Assembly: GCA_963732415.1 (NCBI GenBank)
Contig: CAVSZK010000008.1
Span: 62,001-126,000, forward strand
Direction: 5' to 3'
DNA length: 64,000 bases
DNA from: RPQJ01 sp963732415
Lineage (GTDB): Bacteria > Pseudomonadota > Gammaproteobacteria > Steroidobacterales > Steroidobacteraceae
Shown here: in pieces, positions 34,446 to 43,334 of the stretch
Numbering within the stretch: position 1 is the first letter of the stretch
Layout of the letters: every line of letters starts with the position of its first letter
The notes under the pieces: model-generated
The model's input: the letters and a program-made list of their open reading frames with translations, nothing else
Database searches by the model: none
What the model was told of the DNA's origin: nothing
Position numbers and translations under genes: made by a program

Positions 34446-35123
34446 ATGACGATTGAACTCTACTGGGGCAGCGGCAGCCCGTACTCGTGGCGCGTGCAGC
34501 TTGCGCTCGAGTTGAAGCGACTTGCCTACGCCTCCCACCTGCTGCAGTTCTCCAAGCAGGAACACAAGTCGCCGCAGATGCTGCGCATGAATCCGCGGGG
34601 CCGCGTGCCGGTGCTCAAGGACGGCGACTACGTCGTGTTCGAGTCGCTGGCCTGCCTGGTCTACCTCGACCGGAAGTATCCCGAGCCGCCGATATTCGGC
34701 CGGACGCCTGAGGAAGCGGGCACGATCATGCGGGTTATCAGTGAGTTCCAGGTCTATGTGGAGGGGCATCTCACGGAGATCGTGTCGGCCGCATTCCTGG
34801 GCCAGATGGACGCGCGCATCGACGAAGTCACGCGGGCCACGCACCTCGTCGCAGGCGAGGCGCGGACGATCGAAGGGAGGCTCAGCAAGTCGGACTGGCT
34901 GGTCGGCGAGCACGTGTCTGCTGCGGACATGGTGGTGTTCCCCGGCATCATGCTCCTGCTGCGTGCCATGGAGAAGCGGGAAATGGGCGAGCTCCGTTCG
35001 CGGTTCCTTCCGATGGAGACCACATATCCGGCTATCTCGCGCTGGATCTCGCGCATGGAGTCGCTGCCCGGCTTCGACCGAACGTATCCGCCACACTGGC
35101 GTGATGGCGCACCTCGGGGCTGA
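34446..35123 (+). CDS. Glutathione S-transferase family protein
   Basis: A 225-residue protein. The N-terminal thioredoxin-like domain starts IELYWGSGSPYSWRVQLALE with the Ser/Tyr position near residue 11-13 and the cis-proline segment GRVPVLKDGDYVVFES, the glutathione-binding part. The C-terminal domain is helical with the N-capping motif in HVSAADMVVFP. The ATG at 34446 has GGGAGG upstream at suitable spacing; the 22 residues before it are not GST-like. Role unknown; such proteins conjugate or isomerise electrophiles. It is followed 117 bp later by hss. Confidence 0.87.
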   Translation: MTIELYWGSGSPYSWRVQLALELKRLAYASHLLQFSKQEHKSPQMLRMNPRGRVPVLKDGDYVVFESLACLVYLDRKYPEPPIFGRTPEEAGTIMRVISEFQVYVEGHLTEIVSAAFLGQMDARIDEVTRATHLVAGEARTIEGRLSKSDWLVGEHVSAADMVVFPGIMLLLRAMEKREMGELRSRFLPMETTYPAISRWISRMESLPGFDRTYPPHWRDGAPRG

Positions 35124-35182
35124 TCGCGGCTGTTCACTGGTCCGGCGCGCGTGACCCATGGCGAATAATCGGTACACTACTG

Positions 35183-35210
35183 CTGCCGCCGCATTTACTG
35201 CCGCCGCATT
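35183..35210 (+). repeat. Short direct repeat upstream of hss
   Basis: CTGCCGCCGCATT occurs at 35183-35195 and again at 35198-35210, period 15. It lies in the 117-bp gap before homospermidine synthase. It could be a regulator site pair or chance; no family is recognised. Confidence 0.4.
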
Positions 35211-35240
35211 CAATTTTCTGGATCAAACCCTGGTGTCGAT

Positions 35241-36659
35241 ATGAGCAATTACCCGGTCCATGTCACGTTCCCAGGGCGACTTGTGATGGTCGGTTTCGGC
35301 AGCATCGGCCAGGGCGTCCTCCCGTTGATTTTCCGTCACGTGGCCATCAAGCCGGACCAGATCACGATCGTCACCGCGGACGACGCGGGCGAGAAGGTTG
35401 CGGCCGAATACGGGGTGCGGTTCATCAGGCAGAAGCTTACGCGCGAGAATTTCAAGAAGGTGCTCGACCCGTTGGTGGGCCGCGGCGACTTCCTGCTCAA
35501 CCTGTCGGTGGATGTCTCGAGCATCGCGCTGATCCAGTTCTGCTGGGAGCAGGGCTCTCTCTACCTCGACACCTGCATCGAGCCCTGGGTCGGCGGCTAC
35601 ATGGACCTGACGGTCCCCCCGGCGCGCCGCACCAACTATGCCCTGCGCGAAACCGCGCTGGCGCTGCGAAACGCGAAAGTGCGGGCGCCGACTGCGCTGA
35701 TAACCCACGGCGCGAATCCAGGCCTGGTCTCGCACCTGGTCAAGCAGGCGTTGCTCAACATCGCTGCCGACTGCGGGCTCGAGCACGAGGAGCCGGCGTC
35801 GCGTGAGGCCTGGGCACGGCTCGCACAGCAGCTTGGCGTCAAGGTGATCCACATCGCCGAGCGCGACACGCAGGTGGCTTCGTTTCCCAAGGAGCAGGGA
35901 GAGTTCGTCAACACGTGGTCGATTGACGGCTTCGCCGGCGAGGGCTGCCAGCCTGCCGAACTCGGCTGGGGCTCGCACGAGAAGAACTGGCCGCGCGACG
36001 GCAAGAAGCACGACTTCGGACGCGGCAGCGCCATCTTCCTGATGCAGCCTGGCGCCGCCACGCGTGTGCGCACGTGGACGCCGCTGGCCCGGCAGATCCA
36101 CGGATTCCTGATCACGCACGGCGAGTCGGTCTCGATTTCCGACTACCTGACCGTGAAGGAAGGCGAGAAGGTGGCTTACCGCCCGACCGTGCACTACGCC
36201 TATCACCCCTGCGACGACGCGGTACTGTCGGTATTCGAACTCGCCGGCCGCAACTGGCTGGTCCAGGATCGCAAACGGATCATGATGGACGAGATCGTCA
36301 AGGGCGTGGACGAACTCGGCGTGCTGCTCGCAGGGCACAAGAAGAATGCCTACTGGTACGGCTCGCAGCTTTCGGTGCAGGAAGCCAGGGAGCTTTGCCC
36401 GCACAACAACGCCACCTCGCTGCAGGTGGCGGTGTCGGTGCTCGCCGGTCTCGTCTGGGCGATGGAAAATCCCAACGAGGGCGTGGTCGAGCCGGAGGAC
36501 CTCGACTTCCGGCGCATCCTCGAGATCTGCCGCCCGTACCTCGGCCCGGTCGTCGGCGAGTACACGGAATGGCACCCGCTGGTGGATCGCGCGCGCATAT
36601 TCCCCGAGGACCTCGACGAGACCGATCCCTGGCAGTTCAAGAACGTCCGTGTAGTGTGA
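35241..36659 (+). CDS. hss: Homospermidine synthase
   Basis: A 472-residue NAD+-dependent enzyme of the saccharopine dehydrogenase-like fold that joins two putrescines (or putrescine and spermidine) into homospermidine. The Rossmann start is GRLVMVGFGSIGQGVLP, followed by DFLLNLSVDVSSIALIQFC, DTCIEPWVGGYMD and ITHGANPGLVSHLVKQAL, which are characteristic of bacterial homospermidine synthases. Length is normal. The ribosome-binding site is weak (CTGGTG 8-13 bp upstream). It depends on putrescine, which SpeA-derived agmatine could supply. Confidence 0.95.
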   Translation: MSNYPVHVTFPGRLVMVGFGSIGQGVLPLIFRHVAIKPDQITIVTADDAGEKVAAEYGVRFIRQKLTRENFKKVLDPLVGRGDFLLNLSVDVSSIALIQFCWEQGSLYLDTCIEPWVGGYMDLTVPPARRTNYALRETALALRNAKVRAPTALITHGANPGLVSHLVKQALLNIAADCGLEHEEPASREAWARLAQQLGVKVIHIAERDTQVASFPKEQGEFVNTWSIDGFAGEGCQPAELGWGSHEKNWPRDGKKHDFGRGSAIFLMQPGAATRVRTWTPLARQIHGFLITHGESVSISDYLTVKEGEKVAYRPTVHYAYHPCDDAVLSVFELAGRNWLVQDRKRIMMDEIVKGVDELGVLLAGHKKNAYWYGSQLSVQEARELCPHNNATSLQVAVSVLAGLVWAMENPNEGVVEPEDLDFRRILEICRPYLGPVVGEYTEWHPLVDRARIFPEDLDETDPWQFKNVRVV

Positions 36660-36757
36660 CGGCGCATGCGTGCCGGCTGAGTCGCGCGCACCGGGCGGAC
36701 TGGAGCGGGGCGGCGCTGCCGACCGTCGAGCCGCCGGACCACTCCGGCAGGGGCTGA

Positions 36758-37276
36758 TCACCAGCCGCTTTCCTCGCCCGGCTCGTAGCGGATTTCCGTG
36801 ACGACGTACGTCCGGCTCCCGCCCGGAACCTCTACCGTGAATTCTTCGTCGCGACTGCGGCGCATCAGTGCCCGCGCAAGTGGTGAGTCCATGCTCACGT
36901 AGCGCCGCGCCGGGTCGATCTCGTCGGGCCCCACGACGCGAAACTCCGTCTCGTGGCCCTCGTCGTCCTCGATCTTCACCCAGGCGCCGAAGTACACGCG
37001 GCTGGTGTCGTCCGGGGGCCGCGACACCACCACCATGCCTTCGAGCCGCTTGCGCAGGAATCGCACCCGCCGGTCGATCTCGCGCAGCTGTTTCTTGCCG
37101 TAGATGTACTCGGCGTTCTCGGAGCGGTCGCCCTGGGCGGCGGCTTCCTGCACCGCGCGAGTCACCTGTGGCCGCTCGATCCGCCACAGGTAGTCGAGCT
37201 CCTCGCGCAGCCGGCGCGCGCCCTCGGTTGTCGCGAACTTCGAGCCCGGGGGCTCGGATTTCCGGTACCGCGTCAT
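36758..37276 (-). CDS. greB: Transcription elongation factor GreB
   Basis: A 172-residue protein with an N-terminal coiled coil (residues ~15-85, including GDRSENAEYIYGKKQLREID, whose tip acidic residues D and E reach the RNA polymerase active site) and a C-terminal FKBP-like domain. It rescues backtracked polymerase by stimulating RNA cleavage. The basic N-terminus and GDRSENAEYIYGKK, with Tyr-Gly-Lys-Lys, mark GreB rather than GreA. It is divergent from the small 65-residue gene, with 86 bp between. Confidence 0.92.
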   Translation of the reverse strand: MTRYRKSEPPGSKFATTEGARRLREELDYLWRIERPQVTRAVQEAAAQGDRSENAEYIYGKKQLREIDRRVRFLRKRLEGMVVVSRPPDDTSRVYFGAWVKIEDDEGHETEFRVVGPDEIDPARRYVSMDSPLARALMRRSRDEEFTVEVPGGSRTYVVTEIRYEPGEESGW

Positions 37277-37362
37277 GTTTTTGCCTTACCCGCGGCGCAC
37301 CCGGCGGGAGGTGTGCGCGGCGTCACGCTTTGCCCGTGTGGCCATCAGTAGCTTTCCGCGCC

Positions 37363-37560
37363 ATGAGCAACAAGTACTACGCGCACTTCCTGGTGGATGA
37401 GCCGGATCCGCGTGGCCTGCAGGAGTACCGCGGCGTCGTGGAGCTCGACGGCCAGCCGAAGCCCGGCCGCGAACTCCGCGAGGCGTCGCGCATCATCGCG
37501 CACAACATGGGAATCGCTGCACGCGAAGTAAAAGTGCTGCAGTGGTCCCGACTGCACTGA
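37363..37560 (+). CDS. Small hypothetical protein (65 aa)
   Basis: A 65-residue soluble protein starting at ATG 37363 (MSNKYYAHFLVDEPDPRGLQ). The sequence is compact, with mixed beta and alpha character and a conserved-looking KVLQWSRLH end. The open frame continues upstream across greB, but that part is an antisense shadow. Two hairpins follow, the second a good terminator, which supports a real transcript. Function unknown. Confidence 0.65.
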   Translation: MSNKYYAHFLVDEPDPRGLQEYRGVVELDGQPKPGRELREASRIIAHNMGIAAREVKVLQWSRLH

Positions 37561-37580
37561 AGACCTGAATCGCTCCCCTG

Positions 37581-37614
37581 GCGGACTTTTCCCTTCCCTT
37601 CGACCAAAGTCCGC
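37581..37614 (+). other. Hairpin upstream of terminator
   Basis: GCGGACTTT (37581-37589) pairs with AAAGTCCGC (37606-37614) over a 16-nt pyrimidine-rich loop. It lies between the small ORF stop and the terminator at 37620-37649. It may be a processing or regulatory structure. Confidence 0.5.
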
Positions 37615-37619
37615 TATTC

Positions 37620-37649
37620 GACCCCGGGCCACAAACCCGGGGTCTTTTT
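37620..37649 (+). terminator. Intrinsic terminator
   Basis: GACCCCGGG (37620-37628) pairs with CCCGGGGTC (37636-37644) around a 7-nt loop, followed by TTTTT. It ends the small plus-strand gene and lies 13 bp before the end of the convergent DUF2721 gene. Confidence 0.9.
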
Positions 37650-37661
37650 CTTCCTGGTGCC

Positions 37662-38126
37662 TCATTCGGCGCCGTTACGCGGCGCGGCGGTATTGCCGCC
37701 GATGCGGAGTGCCGCCGTTGCGATGCGTATTTCGACCAGGAAGCTCAGTAGCGCACCGACCAGCGCGATCATCGCTACCACGAACAGGGCGGCGACGTAA
37801 GCGGCCAGGTTGATCGGCACGAAGGTGCTCGAGAACAGCAGCGCGACCACCATCGCGACCAGCAGCGCCGCGATGGTGCACAGCGTGATCGAGACGTTGA
37901 TGAACCTGGCGCGGCGCGACGCGACGCGCAACTGGGCGCGTGCCTCCGCGATATCGTGGGCCGTCGCCTGCCACAGGCTGTCCTCGACCTTGCGGGCGCG
38001 GTCCACGGTGCGTGCGAGCCGGTTGGTCAATACGCCCAGCATCACGCCGATGCCCGACAGCAGGAAGACAGGCGCCAGCGCGAGCTGGATCGCATGCGCG
38101 ATGTCGACGATCTGTATGCCATCCAT
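37662..38126 (-). CDS. DUF2721 family membrane protein
   Basis: A 154-residue protein with three hydrophobic segments (residues ~10-32, ~75-98, ~103-130). The start MDGIQIVDIAHAIQLALAPV at ATG 38126 and the following FLLSGIGVMLGVLTNRLAR match DUF2721. A cytoplasmic helix (ARKVEDSLWQATAHDIAEAR) separates the first two segments. Function unknown in the family. It is divergent from the methyltransferase gene with 81 bp between start codons. Confidence 0.85.
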   Translation of the reverse strand: MDGIQIVDIAHAIQLALAPVFLLSGIGVMLGVLTNRLARTVDRARKVEDSLWQATAHDIAEARAQLRVASRRARFINVSITLCTIAALLVAMVVALLFSSTFVPINLAAYVAALFVVAMIALVGALLSFLVEIRIATAALRIGGNTAAPRNGAE

Positions 38127-38207
38127 GGTGCCGGATTCTATGCCACCGGGCGGTTCCCGGTTGCGGCCTGGCCGAATGTTCGCGCACCATTGCCGCGGAA
38201 CCAGGTC

Positions 38208-38969
38208 ATGTCCTTCAAGGATCACTTCTCACGCCAGTCGGCGGCCTACAGCCGCTATCGCCCTGACTATCCGCCCGGGCTGATCGACTGGGTCTCTTCC
38301 CAGGCGCCGCACCGACGGCTGGCGGTGGATTGTGCGACCGGCAGCGGGCAGGCGGCGCTCGCGCTCTCGAGCCGGTTTGAATCGGTGGTTGCACTCGACG
38401 GCAGCCTGGACCAGTTGCGCAACGCCGAGGCGAGACCGAACCTTGCATACGTCGCCGCAGTCGCCGAACGGCTGCCGGTCCGGGATCGCAGCGTGTCGCT
38501 GGTCACCGCGGCACAGGCCCTGCACTGGTTCGACTTCGGGCGATTTCATGCGGAGTGTCGCCGCGTGCTGGTACCGGGCGGTGTCGTGGCCGCGTGGAGC
38601 TACGGCAAATTCCGCCTGGACGACGGCGATAGCGAGGTGTCGCAGGCAGTTGACGCGGTGATCGACGACTTCTACGAGAATGTCGTCGGTGCCTTCTGGC
38701 CGCCCGAACGACGCTACGTCGAGCTCGGCTACCGAACACTGCCATTTCCCTGGCGCGAGGTGACTGCCCCGGAGTTCGCGCTCCAGGCCACCTGGGACCT
38801 GGAGAGGGTCCTTGGCTACCTCGCGTCCTGGTCCGCGGTACAGCGCTACAAGGACCACCAGGGCCGAGATCCGCTGCAGGCGCTGCGTTTGCCCCTCGAA
38901 TCGGCCTGGGGCGGGTCCGGCCCGCGCCGATTGAGCTGGCCGGTCCACATCCGGGTTGGATTGGCCTGA
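38208..38969 (+). CDS. Class I SAM-dependent methyltransferase
   Basis: A 253-residue protein starting MSFKDHFSRQSAAYSRYRPD. The SAM-binding motif I is LAVDCATGSGQAALAL (residues ~38-53), motif II VVALDGS, and the post-I region AERLPVRDRSVSLVTAAQALHWFD is typical of small-molecule methyltransferases related to UbiE/Coq3 and trans-aconitate methyltransferases. The start at ATG 38208 replaces a longer reading that would overlap the divergent DUF2721 gene. The substrate is unknown. Confidence 0.87.
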   Translation: MSFKDHFSRQSAAYSRYRPDYPPGLIDWVSSQAPHRRLAVDCATGSGQAALALSSRFESVVALDGSLDQLRNAEARPNLAYVAAVAERLPVRDRSVSLVTAAQALHWFDFGRFHAECRRVLVPGGVVAAWSYGKFRLDDGDSEVSQAVDAVIDDFYENVVGAFWPPERRYVELGYRTLPFPWREVTAPEFALQATWDLERVLGYLASWSAVQRYKDHQGRDPLQALRLPLESAWGGSGPRRLSWPVHIRVGLA

Positions 38970-39040
38970 TTCATCTATAATTCGCGCCCTTCCGCCGGGT
39001 CCGGCCTCTCGGGCGCGGTCTCAACATGGAGACATGAACC

Positions 39041-41146
39041 ATGCGTTGGTATTTGCCCGCCGTCTGCCTGCTGACCCTGAACGCGTATGCGGACTCGCCG
39101 CCCGCCGCCACCGAGGCGCCCGCGACGCCGGCTCCGGTGGCAGCGTTGCCCGAGGTCCCGGCGCCCGAGTCGGGCGTGATCCTTGCGAACTTCGACCGCA
39201 GTGTCCGGCCGCAGGACGATTTCTACCGGTTCGTGAACGGCACCTGGCTCGAAAAGACACAGATTCCGCCGGACAAGTCCAACTACGGTACGTTTGGCAT
39301 GCTGAGCGACGAGGTCGAGAAGAACCTCAAGGGCATCGTCGAGCACGCGGCCGCTTCGCCCGGCGCGTCCGGCAGCGACTCGCAGATGATCGGCGACCTG
39401 TACGCCAGCTACATGGACGAGGCCGCCGCCGAGGCCAAGGGTCGCGCCGCGCTGCAGGCGGAACTCGCGGTGATCGACGGCATACGCGATCGCGCCGGGC
39501 TCATCGCATATTTCGGGCGCGCGCAGCAGCGGTTTGTCGCCGGGCCGCCGGGCATCGAGCCGTTCGGTACGGCCGCGCCGCTGCTTGCGATCGTGATGCC
39601 TGACGAGAAGAACCCCGACGTCAACTCGCTGCACATCTACCAGTTCGGGCTCGGCATGCCCGATCGCGACTACTACCTGAAGGAAGAGGGGCGCTTCGCC
39701 GAGGTTCGCGGCAAGTACCAGGACTATGCGCGGGACCTGCTCGAGATGGACGGTCGCCCGGACGCCGCCGCTGCGGCGGAGCGCGTCGTGGCGCTCGAGA
39801 AGCGGCTGGCGAAGGCGCAATGGACCAATGTCGAGCTGCGGGACCCGGTGAAGGGTTACAACCCGATGGACCTCGCAGCGGCAGCGAAGCTTGCGCCTGG
39901 CTTCGATTGGACCTCATGGCTGTCGGCCGCGGGCCTGCCGGATTCGACAACGCTGGTCTTGGGGCAGCCGAGCTACATCAAGGAGATGGCCGCCGCGGTC
40001 CGCGAAGTTCCGCTTGAGACCTGGAAGGACTATCTCCGCGTCCATGTCACCGATGACTACGCGCCGCTGATGGGCGGCAAGTACGCTTCGACGGCATTTT
40101 CGTTCCGCGAGACTACGCTGAGTGGCGTCGAGGAGATGCGGCCGCGCTGGAAGCGCGGCATCCAGCAGATCGAGTTCGTCATGGGCGAGATGCTCGGGCG
40201 CCTCTACGTCGCCGAGTACTTTCCGGCGGAGTCCAAGGCGCAGATGCAGATGCTGGTCTCCAACCTGCTCACCACTTTCGGTGAGTCGATCGACCAGCTC
40301 GCCTGGATGGGTCCGGAGACGAAGCAGGCTGCGCACGACAAGCTCGCCAAGATCACGGTCAAGATCGGCTATCCGGACAAGTGGCAGCCGACTCCCGACG
40401 TGGCCATCCGCCGCGACGACCTGATCGGCAACGTCATGCGCACTCGCGAGGCCAACCGACGCATCGAGTTCGCCAAGCTGGGCAAGCCTGTGGACAAGTC
40501 GGAGTGGGGCATGACGCCGCAGACGGTGAATGCCTACTACAACCCGCTCGCAAATGAGATCGTGTTCCCCGCCGCAATCCTGCAGCCGCCGTTCTTCGAC
40601 GCGAAGGCCGACAACGCCGTGAACTACGGCGGCATCGGCGCGGTCATCGGGCACGAGGTGAGCCACGGGTTCGACGACCAGGGCCGGCAATTCGACGGTG
40701 ACGGAGTGCTGCGCGACTGGTGGAAGGCGGACGATGACGCGAAGTTCCGCGAACAGACCAGCGTGCTCGAAGGCCAGTACTCGGCATTCAGCCCGATCCC
40801 CGGCATGAACCTGAACGGCAAGCTCACGATGGGCGAGAACATCGGCGATATCTCCGGGCTCTCGGTGGCCCACAGGGCCTACCATCGCTCGCTGGCCGGC
40901 ACCACGGCGCCGGTGTTCGACGGGTTCACCGGCGACCAGCGCTTCTTCATCGGCTGGGCGCAGGTATGGGCCCGCAAGTACCGTGAGGACGAACTTCGCA
41001 AGCGCCTGCTCACCGATCCGCACAGCCCGTCCGAGTACCGCGTGAACGGCGTGGTGCGCAACATGCCGTCGTTCGACAAGTCGTTCGACGTCAAGCCGGA
41101 CGACAAGCTGTACCTGCCGCCTGACGAGATGGTCAAGATCTGGTGA
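39041..41146 (+). CDS. M13 family metallopeptidase (PepO/neprilysin-like)
   Basis: A 701-residue secreted or periplasmic zinc endopeptidase. The signal peptide ends near AYA-DS (residue ~18). The zinc site is HEVSH at residues 538-542, with the third ligand Glu599 in GENIGDISGL. The neprilysin-family start RPQDDFYRFVNGTWLEKTQIP and the NAYYNPLANEIVFPAAILQPPFF segment are present. Length is that of full M13 enzymes. Its role is probably peptide degradation in the periplasm. It is monocistronic by spacing, 94 bp before lemA. Confidence 0.95.
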   Translation: MRWYLPAVCLLTLNAYADSPPAATEAPATPAPVAALPEVPAPESGVILANFDRSVRPQDDFYRFVNGTWLEKTQIPPDKSNYGTFGMLSDEVEKNLKGIVEHAAASPGASGSDSQMIGDLYASYMDEAAAEAKGRAALQAELAVIDGIRDRAGLIAYFGRAQQRFVAGPPGIEPFGTAAPLLAIVMPDEKNPDVNSLHIYQFGLGMPDRDYYLKEEGRFAEVRGKYQDYARDLLEMDGRPDAAAAAERVVALEKRLAKAQWTNVELRDPVKGYNPMDLAAAAKLAPGFDWTSWLSAAGLPDSTTLVLGQPSYIKEMAAAVREVPLETWKDYLRVHVTDDYAPLMGGKYASTAFSFRETTLSGVEEMRPRWKRGIQQIEFVMGEMLGRLYVAEYFPAESKAQMQMLVSNLLTTFGESIDQLAWMGPETKQAAHDKLAKITVKIGYPDKWQPTPDVAIRRDDLIGNVMRTREANRRIEFAKLGKPVDKSEWGMTPQTVNAYYNPLANEIVFPAAILQPPFFDAKADNAVNYGGIGAVIGHEVSHGFDDQGRQFDGDGVLRDWWKADDDAKFREQTSVLEGQYSAFSPIPGMNLNGKLTMGENIGDISGLSVAHRAYHRSLAGTTAPVFDGFTGDQRFFIGWAQVWARKYREDELRKRLLTDPHSPSEYRVNGVVRNMPSFDKSFDVKPDDKLYLPPDEMVKIW

Positions 41147-41240
41147 TCCACGCTGGGCGACGCCGGTTCTGGAGTTCTGGCCGGCTCGCCCCATAATGCA
41201 CGGCACGCGGGCCCACCCGGGCCGCGCAGGAGGATGAACG

Positions 41241-41855
41241 ATGCGCACATTCCGGATTTTCGCAATCGCCGCGATCAGCATGCTGCTCTCGGCCTGCGGC
41301 TACAACACGATCCAGGTGCAGGACGAGCAGGTGACGTCGGCCTGGTCCGAGGTGGTCAACCAGTACCAGCGCCGCGCGGACCTGATCCCGAACCTGGTCA
41401 ACACGGTGAAGGGATTCGCCGCGCAGGAGCAGGCGGTGCTGATCGGCGTGACCGAGGCGCGGGCCAAGGCGACGCAGATCAACGTGGACGCGAACGACCC
41501 GGCTTCGCTGCAGCAGTTCCAGGCTGCCCAGGGCGAAGTGTCGAGCGCGCTGTCGCGCCTGATGGTCGTGGTGGAGAAGTACCCCGAGCTCAAGTCGGAC
41601 CAGAACTTCCGCGACCTGCAGGCCCAGCTCGAGGGCACCGAGAACCGCATCGCCGTCGCGCGCAACCGATACATCGCGGCGGTGCAGGAATTCAACGTGA
41701 CGGTGCGCAAGTTCCCGACCAACCTGACGGCCATGGTGTTCGGCTACAAGGTCAAGCCGAACTTCACCGTCGAAAATGAAGCAGCGATTGCGAAGCCGCC
41801 GACCGTCGATTTCGCGGCGCCCGCGCCGTCGGGTGCTGCGCCGGTGACGAACTGA
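41241..41855 (+). CDS. lemA: LemA family lipoprotein
   Basis: A 204-residue protein with a lipoprotein signal peptide (lipobox LLSAC, Cys19). The LemA core is helical and begins WSEVVNQYQRRADLIPNLVNTVKGFA, followed by EKYPELKSDQNFRDLQAQLEGTENRIAVARNRY, both characteristic. AGGAGG lies 7 bp before the ATG. It is the first gene of a LemA-TPM-TPM cluster, a common arrangement of unknown function at the cell envelope. Confidence 0.93.
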   Translation: MRTFRIFAIAAISMLLSACGYNTIQVQDEQVTSAWSEVVNQYQRRADLIPNLVNTVKGFAAQEQAVLIGVTEARAKATQINVDANDPASLQQFQAAQGEVSSALSRLMVVVEKYPELKSDQNFRDLQAQLEGTENRIAVARNRYIAAVQEFNVTVRKFPTNLTAMVFGYKVKPNFTVENEAAIAKPPTVDFAAPAPSGAAPVTN

Positions 41856-41895
41856 GGACCGGACGCGCCGGTACCACACCGGCGCGGACGCCCAA

Positions 41896-42825
41896 GTGTC
41901 GTCCCTGACCCGAAACCGGCTGCGTTTCGCCGGGATCACTTCGCTGGCGGCCGCGCTTGCGCTTTGTGCCGTCGCCGGCCACGCCCAGCAGCTGGTGCCG
42001 GTCCCGGCGCTGACGACGCCTGTCACCGACCTGGCCGGCGTGCTCACGCCGGAACAGGTCGCCGCGCTCGACTCGAAGCTCAGGTCGTTCGCGCAGGCCA
42101 AGGGCAGCCAGGTCGCGGTCCTGGTCGTCCCGACCACGCAGCCGGAGGAGATCGAGCAGTACGCCATCCGCGTCGCCGACGCCTGGAAGCTCGGGCGCAA
42201 GGGCGTGGACGACGGTGCGCTGCTGCTGGTCGCGCGTGACGACCGCAAGGTGCGCATAGAGGTTGGCTACGGCCTCGAGGGCGCGTTGCCCGACGCGACC
42301 GCCAACCGCATCATCGATGAGGTCATCGTCCCCGTTTTCCGGGGCGGCGACTACTACGGCGGCATCGACGCCGGCGTGGATCGCATGATCCAGGTGATCA
42401 ATGGCGAACCGCTGCCAGAGCCTGTGCGGCGCGGGTCGGCGGGCGATGGGGTCAGCGGCCTCGGCAACCTGCTGCCGGTCCTGCTGGTCTTCGCGCTGGT
42501 GGGCGGGTCGATACTGCGCCGCCTGTTCGGCCGTGTCGGCGGGGCGCTTGCAACCGGCGGGCTGGTCGGTTTCATCACCTGGCTCATCATCGGCATCGTC
42601 GCGATGTCGGTGGTCGCTGGAGTCATTGCGTTCATCTTCGCAGTCATCGGCGGGATGGGCGGCGGGCCCGGCGGCCGTGGCTGGTACAGTCACCGCCGCG
42701 GTGGCGGGACCGGGTTCCCGGGCGGCTTCGGTGGAGGGGGCCTTGGCGGCGGAGGCTTCGGAGGTGGAGGCTTCAGCGGTGGCGGCGGCGGCTTTGGCGG
42801 CGGCGGCGCGTCCGGGAGCTGGTAG
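41896..42825 (+). CDS. TPM-domain membrane protein with glycine-rich tail (YgcG family)
   Basis: A 309-residue protein starting at GTG 41896, with a signal peptide (cleaved near GHA-QQ). The TPM domain (residues ~45-170) is visible as VTDLAGVLTPEQVAALDSKL, KGSQVAVLVVPTTQPEEIEQY and DDGALLLVARDDRKVRIEVG. A stretch with two transmembrane segments follows, then a ~45-residue Gly-rich tail ending GASGSW. TPM domains have been reported to have phosphatase activity or to take part in photosystem repair; the role here is not known. It lies between lemA and a second TPM gene, 2 bp before the latter. Confidence 0.9.
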   Translation: MSSLTRNRLRFAGITSLAAALALCAVAGHAQQLVPVPALTTPVTDLAGVLTPEQVAALDSKLRSFAQAKGSQVAVLVVPTTQPEEIEQYAIRVADAWKLGRKGVDDGALLLVARDDRKVRIEVGYGLEGALPDATANRIIDEVIVPVFRGGDYYGGIDAGVDRMIQVINGEPLPEPVRRGSAGDGVSGLGNLLPVLLVFALVGGSILRRLFGRVGGALATGGLVGFITWLIIGIVAMSVVAGVIAFIFAVIGGMGGGPGGRGWYSHRRGGGTGFPGGFGGGGLGGGGFGGGGFSGGGGGFGGGGASGSW

Positions 42826-42827
42826 TC

Positions 42828-43334
42828 ATGGAGTGGAAGCGATTTTTCCAGCACCTGTTCGCTACGCGCGCGGCGCTGCATCGCGCATTCCCGAATGCGA
42901 CCTTGTCCGCGATCGAGGCGGCCATCACCCAGTCCGAGCGACGGCACAGCGGTGAGATCCGCGTAGCGATCGAGGCCTCGCTGGAGCCGCTCGAGGCGCT
43001 CCGCGGCCGCAGTCCCCGCGATCGCGCACTGCAGGTCTTCGCGGAACTGGGCGTGTGGGACACTGCTGCGAATAGCGGCGTGCTGATCTACGTGCTGCTT
43101 GCCGACCACGACGTCGAGGTCGTCGCGGACCGGGGCTATAACGGCCGCGTCTCGAGCGGCGAGTGGGCGAACATCTGCCGCGCAATGGAATCGAGCTTCG
43201 GTGGAGGCCTGTTCGAGCAGGGCATGCTCGACGGCGTCGGTCGGGTGGGCGACCTGATGGCTGAGTATTTTCCGGCAGGTCCGGGTTCGCGCAATTCCGA
43301 CGAACTCCCGAACCGTCCCGCGATTCTCCGATGA
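42828..43334 (+). CDS. TPM-domain protein, short
   Basis: A 168-residue cytoplasmic-facing protein with a TPM domain spanning most of the chain. Visible segments: AIEAAITQSERRHSGEIRVAIE, SGVLIYVLLADHDVEVVADRGYNG and a C-terminal ESSFGGGLFEQGMLDGVGRV. It has no signal peptide. It begins 2 bp after the preceding TPM gene and overlaps the next gene by 4 bp (ATGA), so the four genes from lemA to the L,D-transpeptidase appear to be one operon. Confidence 0.85.
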   Translation: MEWKRFFQHLFATRAALHRAFPNATLSAIEAAITQSERRHSGEIRVAIEASLEPLEALRGRSPRDRALQVFAELGVWDTAANSGVLIYVLLADHDVEVVADRGYNGRVSSGEWANICRAMESSFGGGLFEQGMLDGVGRVGDLMAEYFPAGPGSRNSDELPNRPAILR

